DNA of 64,000 bases from Bryobacteraceae bacterium (GTDB lineage Bacteria; Acidobacteriota; Terriglobia; Bryobacterales; Bryobacteraceae): positions 62,001 through 126,000 of the forward strand of contig JAHCHE010000002.1 of the NCBI GenBank assembly GCA_026129905.1, read 5' to 3'. A program made the position numbers and the translations under genes. The notes beneath the pieces were generated by a model, which was not told the DNA's origin, ran no database searches, and was given only the letters and a program-made list of their open reading frames with translations. Shown in pieces: positions 1 through 8,716 of this stretch. Each line of letters begins with the position of its first letter. Position 1 is the first letter of the stretch.

Positions 1-2
1 TC

Positions 3-95
3 GCCTACTTCGCCATCGCGGCGCTGCTCAACATGGTTTCCGTCTTCTGCTGGATCGCGATGCGGCCTCCGGCTTTGGCGCCGGGTCCGGCGTAA
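3..95 (+). CDS. C-terminal end of a membrane transporter (partial, runs off left edge)
   Basis: An open frame enters from the left edge and ends at a TAA at 93-95. It encodes about 30 residues: a hydrophobic alanine-, leucine- and phenylalanine-rich segment with a tryptophan, followed by a short Pro/Ala-rich tail. This looks like the last transmembrane helix and cytoplasmic tail of a permease, possibly of the major facilitator type. It overlaps the 3' end of the convergent MerR-type gene by 68 bases. Only the tail is visible, so the family cannot be named. A chance open frame is also possible. Confidence 0.35.
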   Translation, partial: AYFAIAALLNMVSVFCWIAMRPPALAPGPA

Positions 96-552
96 CCGCC
101 GCCTGGCCTTCACCGAACCGGCGGACCTCCGCCGCAAGTTCGCCGACCGCCACCAGCGCCATGGCGCGCCGGGATTCCTTGAAACGATTGACGATCGCTT
201 CGCGGCTGTTCTCCAGCCGCGCCGACTTTCCGTCGGTGATCAGAAACCACTCGGTCCGGCCGGGGAAGTCCGGACCCAATGCGGCCGCCTCGCGCCGGAA
301 CAGGCGCAGGGCGCGCCGGATCGCCGCCAGCGTAAACCGTTTGCGCCGCAGCGAACCGACGATCAGAACCGCCAGCGCCTCATCCGCCGCGTAGCGCCGC
401 CGATTCGCGCGCCGGACCGGCGAGAGGAGGCCCTGTTGTCCCCAGTACTGCAACTGCCGCGGCGTGACGCCGGCCAGGCGGCAAACGTCTGTACTGGAGA
501 ACAGCTCCTCGCCTTTCGCTCGCTTTGATGCCGTGGTCGCTTTGCCAAGCAT
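28..552 (-). CDS. MerR-family DNA-binding regulator
   Basis: The 174-residue product has a MerR-type winged helix near residues 18-85. It contains the typical stretch VCRLAGVTPRQLQYWGQQGL (helix-turn-helix and wing start), then an RRRYAADEALAVL segment and a helix RKRFTLAAIRRALRLFRR. The rest is an Ala/Arg-rich helical region ending in a basic tail, with no recognisable metal- or drug-binding domain. The ATG at 552 was chosen because it lies 11 bases after the lptFG stop and gives a normal MerR start; the frame is open far upstream, but that part is only an overlap with lptFG. It is probably the last gene of the tldD-like/tldE-like/lptFG operon. Its targets and ligand are unknown. Confidence 0.75.
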   Translation of the reverse strand: MLGKATTASKRAKGEELFSSTDVCRLAGVTPRQLQYWGQQGLLSPVRRANRRRYAADEALAVLIVGSLRRKRFTLAAIRRALRLFRREAAALGPDFPGRTEWFLITDGKSARLENSREAIVNRFKESRRAMALVAVGELAAEVRRFGEGQAAVTPDPAPKPEAASRSSRRRKPC

Positions 553-563
553 TTGCCGGATTC

Positions 564-2885
564 CTATGTCCGCATTTTGGTGAACAGGTACATTCCAATC
601 AGCGAAAAGATGGCGCCCGGAGACCACGCCGCCATCGCCGCCGGGAGCTGGCTCAGGTTTCCCACCTGCTCGAAAACCTGGCTCACCGCCCAGTACGCAA
701 CGGCGATCCCGAAGCTCACGCCGACGCCCGCCATCGCGCCGCGGCCGCCCGTCAGGAAAGCGAATGGGACTGCGATGAGGGCCATGATCAGGGCGAACAG
801 CGGAACCGAGAATTTCTTGTGGAATTGCACGCGCAACCTGGCGGTATCGAAGCCGCTCTGCTGTAATTCCTGAATATACGATTCCAATTCGGAAAAATTC
901 ATCTGCTGATCCTGCTTCACCTCTTTCAGGAAGTACCCCGGCGTCTCCGTGAGTTCCGGGAAGGTCCGCGTCTCGCCGGTGAAGTCGGTGAAATCCGACC
1001 GGCGATCCCCGGCGAGGGTCCGGCTCCATCCATTCTGGAACACCCAGGCCCCGAGCGAAGCCTCCCAGCGCGCGCGCTCGGCGGAGATGTGGCGCCGCAA
1101 CTGGAAGGTCCGCGGTTCCAGTTCGTACACGCTGACGCCGTACATCATCTGCCCGGCGGCGTCGAAATACCGGTAGTAATAAATGCGCGACCCGGCGCCG
1201 AAGATCCAGCGGCGGTCCGGCCGCAGGTACGTCTGCACCGGCCTCCCCTTGATTTCGTTGCGAATGGCGTCCTGAATCCGGTTCGCCTCGGGCACATAGT
1301 AGTGCTCAAATCCGAACAGCGCGGCGCTCAGCACGACGCTGGCTACCAACACGGGGGCGGAAAGGCGGTACAGGCTCACGCCGCAGGCTTTCATCGCCGT
1401 AACTTCGTTGTGCTTGGTCAGCACGCCGAACGTGAAGAGCACCGCCACCAGAACGATCACCGGGGCGGAATCGTAGATCAGCTTGGGCGTCAGAAAGATG
1501 TGGTACGTGAGCACGCGCGACATCGGAATGCCGTTCTTGACGACGTCGCTCAACAGCTCGAAAAACGTGAAGACGTGGGTCAGCGCCACCGCGCTTGCCA
1601 GCAGCATGGCGAAGTAGAACAGGAAGCTGCTCAGCACGTAGGTATCGACGATCTGGGGCAGGACCGGTATCAGTCTCCTGCCGCCTCCGCCGCCGGCCGG
1701 CGCCATCGGCAGGGCCCCGCGCACGCGGTGGTACGCGGCCCGCAGCCATGTTTGCAACTCGCCGACCGGATCGCGATCGCCCGGCCGTTCCAGCCTCGCG
1801 ATCAGAACGATTGCCGCCAGCGCCAGCGCGGCGTTCGGCGTCCACACCGCCAGTTCCACCGGGATGCGGCCCTGTTTGGCCATGCCGATCAGGCTGATCA
1901 TGCTCATGTAGTAAAGAAATGCGATGGACACCGTCAGCACGAACGCGCCCGACCGGCCCGCCTTCCGCGTCGAGACTCCCAGCGGCACGCCCACCAGCGC
2001 CAACAGGATGCAGGCGAACGGCAGGGCCAGCCGCTGATGGAGTTCGATCCGCGCCTCCAGCGAATGCCGCGCTTCCACCATCAACTGCGGCGTGTTCATG
2101 GAGGTGAACGCCTTGGCCACCTCGCGGTCGGGCGCCTTGGCCTCCAGGACCTGCTCGCCCTTGGGGAACATGGTGCTGAAGTACGCCGAGGGGTTCCTGC
2201 CGGGTTCGTGCGAGAATCCGTCGAGCATCGACAACTGGATTCGATTGTTGACGAGATCCGGCGTCGCGATCGCTTCGCGCGCGGTGGTGATCCGGGGCTG
2301 GTCCCCGCGTTCGGCCCCCGCGGTGCTGCGCTCCTCGGCCGGGGTCAGGTCAGCCATGAACACGTTCCTCCAGCGCACGACGGGGCCCGGGATTACGTCG
2401 CCGACATAGAACACCCGGTTCGGGAAGGACTCCTCGAATACGCGCGGCTTGATTTCCGCCGTGAGCTGTTCAGCCAGAAGCTGGTTGATCGTCCGGTAGG
2501 TTTCGGCGATCGATCGCGGCGTCAGCCAAAGCGTCGACGCCGCCGTCACCATCGTGGCGATCAACCCGAATGCCGCCACCGGCAGCAGCAGCCTGCGGCT
2601 TGGCAGGCCGCCGGAGCGCATGGCGATGATCTCGCCGTCGCTGGACATGCGGCTCATCGCCAGCAGCACGCCTACCAGCGCGCCCACCGGGACGGCGAAC
2701 ATCAGCGTGGGCGGGAGGATCAACGCGAAAAGGTAGGCCGCCTTTGGCGCCGACGCCGAACTCCGCACCAGGATCTCGAACGGCTTGCCCAGCTTCTGGA
2801 GAAACAGCACGAACAGAAACAGCGCCGTGCCGAGCGACGCGCTGTAGGCAATCTCACTGAAAACTTTCCTGCTGAGAATCGCCAT
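564..2885 (-). CDS. LptF-LptG fused permease of the lipopolysaccharide export ABC transporter
   Basis: The 773-residue protein contains two YjgP/YjgQ (LptF/LptG) domains in one chain. The first covers about residues 1-365, with N-terminal membrane segments, a periplasmic beta-jellyroll region and a second membrane cluster with the motif PFACILLALVGVPLG. A Gly/Arg-rich linker follows near residue 395. The second domain covers about residues 400-773 and repeats the pattern, with PLFALIMALIAVPFAFLTGG. In most Gram-negative bacteria LptF and LptG are separate and pair with LptB2 to extract LPS from the inner membrane. No lptB or lptC is present here. The start ATG at 2885 is 12 bases downstream of the TldE-like stop. 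The family call is strong; the function of the fused form is inferred. Confidence 0.9.
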   Translation of the reverse strand: MAILSRKVFSEIAYSASLGTALFLFVLFLQKLGKPFEILVRSSASAPKAAYLFALILPPTLMFAVPVGALVGVLLAMSRMSSDGEIIAMRSGGLPSRRLLLPVAAFGLIATMVTAASTLWLTPRSIAETYRTINQLLAEQLTAEIKPRVFEESFPNRVFYVGDVIPGPVVRWRNVFMADLTPAEERSTAGAERGDQPRITTAREAIATPDLVNNRIQLSMLDGFSHEPGRNPSAYFSTMFPKGEQVLEAKAPDREVAKAFTSMNTPQLMVEARHSLEARIELHQRLALPFACILLALVGVPLGVSTRKAGRSGAFVLTVSIAFLYYMSMISLIGMAKQGRIPVELAVWTPNAALALAAIVLIARLERPGDRDPVGELQTWLRAAYHRVRGALPMAPAGGGGGRRLIPVLPQIVDTYVLSSFLFYFAMLLASAVALTHVFTFFELLSDVVKNGIPMSRVLTYHIFLTPKLIYDSAPVIVLVAVLFTFGVLTKHNEVTAMKACGVSLYRLSAPVLVASVVLSAALFGFEHYYVPEANRIQDAIRNEIKGRPVQTYLRPDRRWIFGAGSRIYYYRYFDAAGQMMYGVSVYELEPRTFQLRRHISAERARWEASLGAWVFQNGWSRTLAGDRRSDFTDFTGETRTFPELTETPGYFLKEVKQDQQMNFSELESYIQELQQSGFDTARLRVQFHKKFSVPLFALIMALIAVPFAFLTGGRGAMAGVGVSFGIAVAYWAVSQVFEQVGNLSQLPAAMAAWSPGAIFSLIGMYLFTKMRT

Positions 2886-2897
2886 CCCGCGACGAAC

Positions 2898-4682
2898 CTA
2901 GCGCGGCCCCCTTGCCGGGGGCGGCGCGACCGGCAGACGCGGCAGTTCCTGCTCGCCGCGAACCAGTTCCACATCGTCGAACAGAAGCGACGGCGCCACC
3001 ACGGCGCCGGCGGTGACATACCCGCCCGCGCCCATCATCGAGAGCGGCGCCAGGCTGCCCAGGTATTCAAACAACCACGTCTCGTCGGATGCGGCCACGA
3101 TGTCGCGGAGCAGGCGCGTCGAGACGCCGCGGAACTGAAGCCCGCGCACCAACTCCTCCCGGCCGTCGGGATAGAGCCGGTATGCCAGAACCGGGCGGCT
3201 GAACAGGTTTTGGCTGCCGCCGCGGTCGCCCCCCGCCCATTGCCGGATCTCATCGGGTCCCGCGGATGTTGGGAAATCGAGTTTCCGGACAACCATTCCG
3301 TAAGGACGCTCGCGCTGACCGCACAGTTCCAGTAGCTGCTTGCGCAGTTCTCCGCTGGTGGACGTCTTGTCCGCCTTCACAAACAGGTTGCCGATAGCCG
3401 CGGCATTGGCCCCGTGGCGGCCGGGAATCCGCGCGCGCCCGTTCGAGCCCGATCGTCCCTTCACCGGCTGCCGCGTAAGCAGGAAGTCTTTGAGCACCCC
3501 TTTTTCCACCAGCTTCAGCGGCTTGGGAACCACGCCCTCCATGTCCACGGCGTAGTGACCGAACAGTGGCCGTCCCCGCCATTCCTTCTGCGTCGGGTCG
3601 TCCACTACGTCCATCCACTCCGGCAGCACGCGGGCGCCGATTCTCCCCTCGAATTCGCTGGCCTGAAATGGCGCCGGCCGCCCGGGTTCCGACACCGGAC
3701 GCCGGGGCGCCGCCAGGTTGGCGGCCAGTAATTGCGCCAGCAACTGCGCGGCCGCTTCCTGTTCGAACAAGACGGGACCCGCATAGGCTTCCCCAACCGG
3801 AGCTTCCGCGAGCGCCGCCACGTTCCGCGCCACCATCTCCGCTTGCCGGCGCGCCTCGCTTTCGCCGGGCCTGGCTCTGTCCTCCAGCCACCCCAACGCG
3901 ACGGCGTCCCGCACGATCATTCCGTCCGGCGCCTGACCCTCGGCGCGGATGCGCAGCGTCTGGAGGTTGTCCGGATAACGCACCCGCGTCCCTTCCGTGT
4001 TGGCAATATACGAGACCGACTGCGTGTCCTCGAAGTTCACGCGAGAGGAGGTGACAGCCCGTACGGCCCCAACGATAGCGGAAAGTTCCTTCACGCGGGC
4101 CGTCCACCATTCGTCATCCGCGGGGCGCGGGGCTGCCTCCAGGAGGATCGTCACCGGTTCAGCCGGCCAGAAATCGTCCAGTTGTTCACCGCCGGCGACG
4201 TTCTTCAGCGCCGACCTTTTCCGGGCGATGGCTTCCAGCGCTCCCTTGTACGCGCCGTCGGTGGCCAGCCAGAAGGCAGTCCTCAGAGCGGGGACGTTGG
4301 CATCCAGCGGCGGCTGCATCCCCGCTCCGCGGCTGAACATGCCTGACAGCGCATAGTTGGTGTTGTCGAACTCGTAGCTACCCACCCGCACGCTCACGCG
4401 TGGGACCCGAAAGTGATTCCCGTCCTTCGCCACCAGCGCGCCCAGCGTCGCCGACACGGAGAAGCTGCGGACGTCGTCCAGCGCATACTCAATGAAGTAC
4501 GGCTTCTCCATCTCAGCGAGTTGGAGCGCCGCGGAACGTTCCAGTTCCGCCTCCATGGCCTTAAGAATGGGATCTCCGTTGCCGCTCCCCGGCTGCCCCC
4601 ACGCCATACAAGCCATCGCCAGCGACAGCGCTGCCGCACCGAACAGGCGCCGTGGATCCGCCGTTGGGGCCGCGCGCCTCAC
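2898..4682 (-). CDS. Exported TldE/PmbA-like protein lacking the metalloprotease motif
   Basis: The 594-residue protein begins with a signal peptide (basic start, hydrophobic core LFGAAALSLAMACMAWGQ). It aligns by eye along its whole length with the TldD-like product encoded just upstream: both share a PYFIEY/PYFLGY-type start, a VRVGSxExDN block, an ILPEW/VLPEF block and an FLLTRQPV/FLLSRSPV block. Where the partner has an HEXXXH zinc site, this protein has FEQEAAAQLLAQL, so it is probably not catalytic, as with TldE (PmbA) in TldD/TldE heterodimers. Its ATG overlaps the upstream stop as ATGA, which indicates translational coupling and likely complex formation. It is longer than the cytosolic TldE of enteric bacteria (about 450 residues). 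Export is inferred from the signal peptide. Confidence 0.8.
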   Translation of the reverse strand: MRRAAPTADPRRLFGAAALSLAMACMAWGQPGSGNGDPILKAMEAELERSAALQLAEMEKPYFIEYALDDVRSFSVSATLGALVAKDGNHFRVPRVSVRVGSYEFDNTNYALSGMFSRGAGMQPPLDANVPALRTAFWLATDGAYKGALEAIARKRSALKNVAGGEQLDDFWPAEPVTILLEAAPRPADDEWWTARVKELSAIVGAVRAVTSSRVNFEDTQSVSYIANTEGTRVRYPDNLQTLRIRAEGQAPDGMIVRDAVALGWLEDRARPGESEARRQAEMVARNVAALAEAPVGEAYAGPVLFEQEAAAQLLAQLLAANLAAPRRPVSEPGRPAPFQASEFEGRIGARVLPEWMDVVDDPTQKEWRGRPLFGHYAVDMEGVVPKPLKLVEKGVLKDFLLTRQPVKGRSGSNGRARIPGRHGANAAAIGNLFVKADKTSTSGELRKQLLELCGQRERPYGMVVRKLDFPTSAGPDEIRQWAGGDRGGSQNLFSRPVLAYRLYPDGREELVRGLQFRGVSTRLLRDIVAASDETWLFEYLGSLAPLSMMGAGGYVTAGAVVAPSLLFDDVELVRGEQELPRLPVAPPPARGPR

Positions 4683-6370
4683 CGTACGCTCCTGGCATCC
4701 GACGGTCTCGGCAGAATGGGCGGACGGTCCTGGGAACTCGTCTTCCGCTGAATCTCGAGCTCCGAGATCAGCAGCGCCGGCGACACCGCCGAGACCGGCA
4801 CGTCGCCGGATTCGGCCCCGCAGTAGCCGTTAAACACCGCCGGCCGGTCGCCTGTCGCGACAATCTTTGCGAAGCTCGCCAGCGGCGTGCCGACGATGTC
4901 GGCCCCTCGCACCAACTCATCCGGCTTCCCATCCGCGTAGACGCGATAGACCACCAGCGGAATTACCGTCCACGCCTGAATGCCGCGCCGCGCGGTGGTC
5001 GTATAGCCTCCGGTGACGTCTTCGAAGTAGTACCCGAACGGCCTGTTCTGCCGCTTCAGTTCCTCGATCAGCATCTGGCGCAGCCGCTCCTCGGTCGCCT
5101 GGTTGGCCGACTGCACGATCAGGTTCGATTGCCGCGATACCACCTCGACGCCGGCCTGCCGCCGCCCGTGGCCGTTCGATTCCGAGAACCCGCGCACAGG
5201 CGACCGGCTGAGCAGGAATGTCTTCATCACCCCGTTCTCCACCACCGGCACGGGCCGCGCTTTCACCGCTTCGTCGTCGAACAGGTACCAGCCCAGCAAC
5301 GGGACGCCCGCCGCTTCCCGCCGCGTGGGGTCGAAGGTCACCGAGAGAAACTCCGGCAACACCTTTGTGCCCACGCTCTTGGAAAAGGTTTGACCTTCGC
5401 TGATATCCTTCTGCCGGTGTCCCTCGATCCGGTGGCCGAAAATCTCGTGGAAGAAGACGCCCGCCGCGCGTCCGGAGAGGATCGCCGGCCCGACGTAGGG
5501 CTCCACCAGCGGGCTTTTCACCAGGCCCGAAACCGTGCCCGCCAGCCGTTGGATTGCCTGGCGCAACGTTTCTTCCGATGGGAGCCCCGCGGCGTCGGCG
5601 GCCTCAAAACTCTCGGTATCGTAGAGGTCCATGCCGTCGGGCGCCTTCGCCGTGGCGGCGATCTGTAATCGCGCCGACGTGCGGCCGTGGCTGACCGCGG
5701 AGCCTTCACTATTCACCAGGAGCCTCACGTCCCGCTGCGCGCTCACGGTGACCTGGGACGACATCAGCTCCGGATAGGCGGCGAATTCGCTCGATAGACG
5801 CCGCAGCTTGTCCGCCCATTCCTCGGCGCGGAAGGCAACTGCCGGCGTGTTCCCGACATATTTCACGGGCGGCTCGACCGTGAAATCCGCTGGAGCGTCT
5901 TCCTCCTGCAGCCTCACCTGCTGCTGCGTGGTGATGTTGATCAGCCGCTGCGCCGCCCGTTTGTAGACCCGGTCGGTTTCCAGCCAGAGCGTCTGCCGGA
6001 TGGCATCCTCGTTGTCCTCCAGCGCCAACGCGGCGCCGGTGGTGAATCGCGGCCGTTCGCCTCGCACCGAACGGTAGTTGTCCAATTCGGGCGAACCCAC
6101 GCGCACGGTCACGTCCAGCGTCCGGCTTCGACGGCCGCTGTTGATCTGGAGCGCGCCCAGCGCGCAGGAAACGACGCGATACTCCACGTCGGTGACCTGG
6201 TACCCGAGGAAGTACGGGGCGGGGTTCCCCTTCTCCTTCAGCGCCGCGAAGTTGCGGTTCAGTTCGTCGCCGAGGATCCGAAGAAGCGTCGCGTCGTCCG
6301 GCCGGAGCGACGACGCGAACGCCGACGTAAGCAGTATCCCGGCGGCTGCCGTTGCGCGGAAGCAATCCAC
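4679..6370 (-). CDS. Exported TldD-like metalloprotease
   Basis: The product is a TldD/PmbA-family peptidase of about 563 residues with a hydrophobic export signal (TAAAGILLTSAFASS). The zinc-binding HEIFGH motif (HEXXXH) lies near residue 308, in the context GVFFHEIFGHRIEGHRQ typical of TldD. C-terminal blocks include SNGHGRRQAG and RPFGYYFEDVTGGYTTT. TldD/TldE pairs are known to trim peptides such as microcin B17 leaders and unfolded substrates; the substrate here is unknown. The start is uncertain. I chose the GTG at 6370 because it directly precedes the signal peptide, while the frame remains open to 6424. The gene heads an operon coupled by ATGA to the TldE-like partner and then lptFG. 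Confidence 0.82.
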   Translation of the reverse strand: MDCFRATAAAGILLTSAFASSLRPDDATLLRILGDELNRNFAALKEKGNPAPYFLGYQVTDVEYRVVSCALGALQINSGRRSRTLDVTVRVGSPELDNYRSVRGERPRFTTGAALALEDNEDAIRQTLWLETDRVYKRAAQRLINITTQQQVRLQEEDAPADFTVEPPVKYVGNTPAVAFRAEEWADKLRRLSSEFAAYPELMSSQVTVSAQRDVRLLVNSEGSAVSHGRTSARLQIAATAKAPDGMDLYDTESFEAADAAGLPSEETLRQAIQRLAGTVSGLVKSPLVEPYVGPAILSGRAAGVFFHEIFGHRIEGHRQKDISEGQTFSKSVGTKVLPEFLSVTFDPTRREAAGVPLLGWYLFDDEAVKARPVPVVENGVMKTFLLSRSPVRGFSESNGHGRRQAGVEVVSRQSNLIVQSANQATEERLRQMLIEELKRQNRPFGYYFEDVTGGYTTTARRGIQAWTVIPLVVYRVYADGKPDELVRGADIVGTPLASFAKIVATGDRPAVFNGYCGAESGDVPVSAVSPALLISELEIQRKTSSQDRPPILPRPSDARSVR

Positions 6371-6510
6371 GCCGTCAGAATACCAGCTTGCAACGCCGGC
6401 GCTCCCGCCGTCCTTTCGGTGCACTCGATGCCGCGGTAGGCGCCAAAACGCCGCAGCGCTATGGCGCCGAAGGTGAAACCGATAGCGTCAGGCTGGTGGC
6501 CGCGAGCCGC

Positions 6511-7512
6511 CTATCCCGTGAGCCCCTGGTTTTCCGCTTCCTGCTTGATGGTGCGGCCGGCTTCCTCGGCGACGTTACGGACTTTCGCCGCCGTGTCGCG
6601 CGCCATCGACTTGGCGCTTTCAACCACCTCGTCGCGCGCCTCCCCCAGGTACTCGGACTCCACGCGCGTGCTCGGCAGGATGAAGCCGACAAATGCTCCC
6701 GCCGCCAAGGCCGCCACGCCGACGGCTAACGGATTGTTGTAGAAGGCGCCGCGAGCATTGTCGCGCGCCTCTCGGGCCTGCGTCCGCACCCGGTCCGCGG
6801 CATGATGAAACTGTTCCTGCGCCTCTCGGGTGACGTTGCCGGCCTTCTCGCGTGCGCGGTGGGCCGTCTCGCGCACCGTTCCGGCGGCTCGCTCGGCGGT
6901 TTCCCGGGCGCTGCCGGCCAGGCGATCCGCGGTCTCCCGCGCCTTGCTGCCAGCTTCCGAAAAAGCGCCCCGTTCGCCGGCCGGTTCGTGCGCGTACGCA
7001 TCGTCGCATTCGGAACGATAAGCGTAGTACCCGCCGTTGGTTTCAAACGACCTCTCTCCCCGGCGCGCGGTCATCGCCAGCATCCCCACCCCGGCGCCGA
7101 TCAGCGTCAGCGCGACCGGGTTCTCGCGGATGAAATCAATAACCGTATGTCCGGCGTCTTTCGCCGTCTCACCGGCTCGGTGCGTGGCATCGGACAGTCT
7201 GCTGCCCACATCTTCCATCATTTTCTCTGCCCTCCCAATCGTGGCGTCCTTGACCGTAATCCTGGCCGAGTCGTACACCTCGACCGCGCGCTCCTTGATC
7301 TTGCCCTTGACTTCTTCTTTGATCCGCTCGGGGTCCAGTCTCTCTTGGAGAGCGTCGATCGTGCCGCTCATTTGCGCGCGCGTTAGTTCGATCTCACCGC
7401 GGATTTTCGCAGTTTGATCGCCGGTAACGACCCCGGCGGAAGGGGACCCGTCGATGCGAGCGCCCTCGGAGGCCGATTCCGGCTGATTCAGCCGACCTGA
7501 TGTTTTATCCAT
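6511..7512 (-). CDS. DUF3618-containing membrane protein with long Ala/Arg/Glu helical repeats
   Basis: The 333-residue protein has a DUF3618 segment near residues 37-62 (the pattern IRGEIELTRAQMSGTIDALQ), then charged helices and a first membrane segment (NPVALTLIGAGVGMLAMTA). A long central region follows, rich in ARETAERAAGTVRETAHRA-like repeats resembling LEA or apolipoprotein helices, and a second hydrophobic segment (LAVGVAALAAGAFVGFILP) lies near residue 270. The role of DUF3618 proteins is not established; they commonly sit beside holin-X-like and YqjD-like proteins and are thought to act at the membrane. The start overlaps the end of the upstream holin-X-like gene by 25 bases, so both probably belong to one transcript. 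Confidence 0.75.
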   Translation of the reverse strand: MDKTSGRLNQPESASEGARIDGSPSAGVVTGDQTAKIRGEIELTRAQMSGTIDALQERLDPERIKEEVKGKIKERAVEVYDSARITVKDATIGRAEKMMEDVGSRLSDATHRAGETAKDAGHTVIDFIRENPVALTLIGAGVGMLAMTARRGERSFETNGGYYAYRSECDDAYAHEPAGERGAFSEAGSKARETADRLAGSARETAERAAGTVRETAHRAREKAGNVTREAQEQFHHAADRVRTQAREARDNARGAFYNNPLAVGVAALAAGAFVGFILPSTRVESEYLGEARDEVVESAKSMARDTAAKVRNVAEEAGRTIKQEAENQGLTG

Positions 7513-7877
7513 TCCGCGTCCTCCTTCAACGTCTCAATCGTCTGCCGGGGCACGAAGTCGATCCGCCGCAACGCGGCAAGCGCTTTTGTAACGAGTATGG
7601 CCGCAATGATCCCGGCCACCGCGGCCACCGTTAGAGCCGCGGCCCAAGCGGGCATCCATAGAGCTAGCAGCAGGATTGCCGCGCCAAGGAACGCCAGCAG
7701 GGCCGCGTAGCCGATCGCGCCGCCGACCGCCAGAAAGGCGGCGTTTCTGCCGGCGCGCCGGGCGTTCTCGGTCAGTTCGACTTTGGCGAGGGCAACCTCC
7801 TGGCGGACGAGTTCGCTCGTCTGACGAGCCAGGTCGGAAAACAACTCGCTAATTGAACGCTCCTCCAATGCAGGCAT
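7488..7877 (-). CDS. Holin-X-like (phage holin superfamily III) small membrane protein
   Basis: The 129-residue protein has an amphipathic N-terminus (SISELFSDLARQTSELVRQEVALAKVELTE) followed by two hydrophobic hairpin helices (residues about 46-72 and 78-98) and a charged tail. This matches the holin-X-like family PF07332, which is common in bacterial chromosomes outside prophages and often neighbours DUF3618 proteins. No phage genes are present, so a lysis role is unlikely; a membrane-associated stress or structural role is inferred. The gene begins 26 bases after the upstream gene and overlaps the DUF3618 gene at its end. Confidence 0.7.
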   Translation of the reverse strand: MPALEERSISELFSDLARQTSELVRQEVALAKVELTENARRAGRNAAFLAVGGAIGYAALLAFLGAAILLLALWMPAWAAALTVAAVAGIIAAILVTKALAALRRIDFVPRQTIETLKEDAEWIKHQVG

Positions 7878-7903
7878 AGACGAATCCCCTTCTTCTTTCG
7901 CGG

Positions 7904-8515
7904 CTAGACGCCGCTCGGCTCCAGGCCGCCAGGAGGCACGTCACGGACCGAGCCGCCATAGGCGGGCGAGGAGGACACACCCGGACCGCCGGAAGCCGGC
8001 GGCAAGGCGTAGGAGGGGTCCGGCGTCGCTGCCATCGGGTGGTGGACGCGCTCCACAGACGCATTGCGCGAGCTGCCGAGGAAACGGCTGGTCGCGAAGC
8101 CGATAAGAAACGCTCCGCCCAGAAAGACCGCCGGCCGGCGTCGCGCAAACGCTTCCGCGTCTTGCATCAGCCGGTCAATGTCATTCTCCCGCAGGTACCG
8201 GCCGAGCCGATCCACCCGATCGCCGACGGACTCTCCGAGACTGGCGGCGTAGCGGGCTACAAACCCGTATTCTTCCTCGCGCAGGTCGTCTCCCATCCGG
8301 CGGAGTGCCCCGGCGACGGAACTGAAGCCGGAGGCGACGTGCTCGCGCTGCCGGTCGGCCCGGCTCGCCGCCTGACGCCGGACCTTTCCCGCGGCGCCGG
8401 CAGCCGCCTCCTTCGCCTGCGTGGCCGCATGCCGCGCCGAGTCGAGAACGGAACCCTCTCCCTGGTCCTCAGCGGCCGTTCCCGAGCGCTTATCCGTTTC
8501 CTCGTTGAATGCCAT
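7904..8515 (-). CDS. Small membrane-anchored protein of the DUF3618/holin-X cluster
   Basis: The 203-residue product has an acidic start, an Ala-rich amphipathic helix (ARHAATQAKEAAAGAAGKVRR region), a second helix, and a hydrophobic segment near residue 145 (RPAVFLGGAFLIGFATSRFL), which is the only clear membrane segment. The C-terminus is Pro/Gly/Ser-rich. I do not recognise a named domain; the layout resembles YqjD/ElaB-like or nutrient-deprivation-induced proteins that associate with ribosomes or membranes. The ATG at 8515 was chosen because an AAAGG-type ribosome site lies upstream; the frame remains open further 5'. It is the first gene of a three-gene minus-strand cluster. Confidence 0.6.
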   Translation of the reverse strand: MAFNEETDKRSGTAAEDQGEGSVLDSARHAATQAKEAAAGAAGKVRRQAASRADRQREHVASGFSSVAGALRRMGDDLREEEYGFVARYAASLGESVGDRVDRLGRYLRENDIDRLMQDAEAFARRRPAVFLGGAFLIGFATSRFLGSSRNASVERVHHPMAATPDPSYALPPASGGPGVSSSPAYGGSVRDVPPGGLEPSGV

Positions 8516-8716
8516 TCGCAATGTCCGCCTTTCTTCCGTTATTGGGCTGTTTTTTGCATGCCGTGGACTGCGCCGGGAACCTGGCAAAAAAGACGCCGGC
8601 CGCGTGCGCGCATTGACCGATCCCAACTGGTAGACCTCACCGCTCCGAGGGACGTTTCAGATTCATTCGCCTGCGCCGCCGGGGCGGGCGAAGACGGTTG
8701 GGAGCCGCCTGTCTGC

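Noticed and set aside
1089-3335. A very long plus-strand open frame across the lptFG and TldE-like region
   Set aside because: Its composition (His, Arg, Gln rich, no domain) is typical of a GC-rich antisense shadow; the minus-strand genes have clear families.
7488-7877. Holin-like protein as a sign of a prophage
   Set aside because: No lysin, terminase, capsid or integrase genes surround it, and the holin-X family is common in chromosomes without phages.
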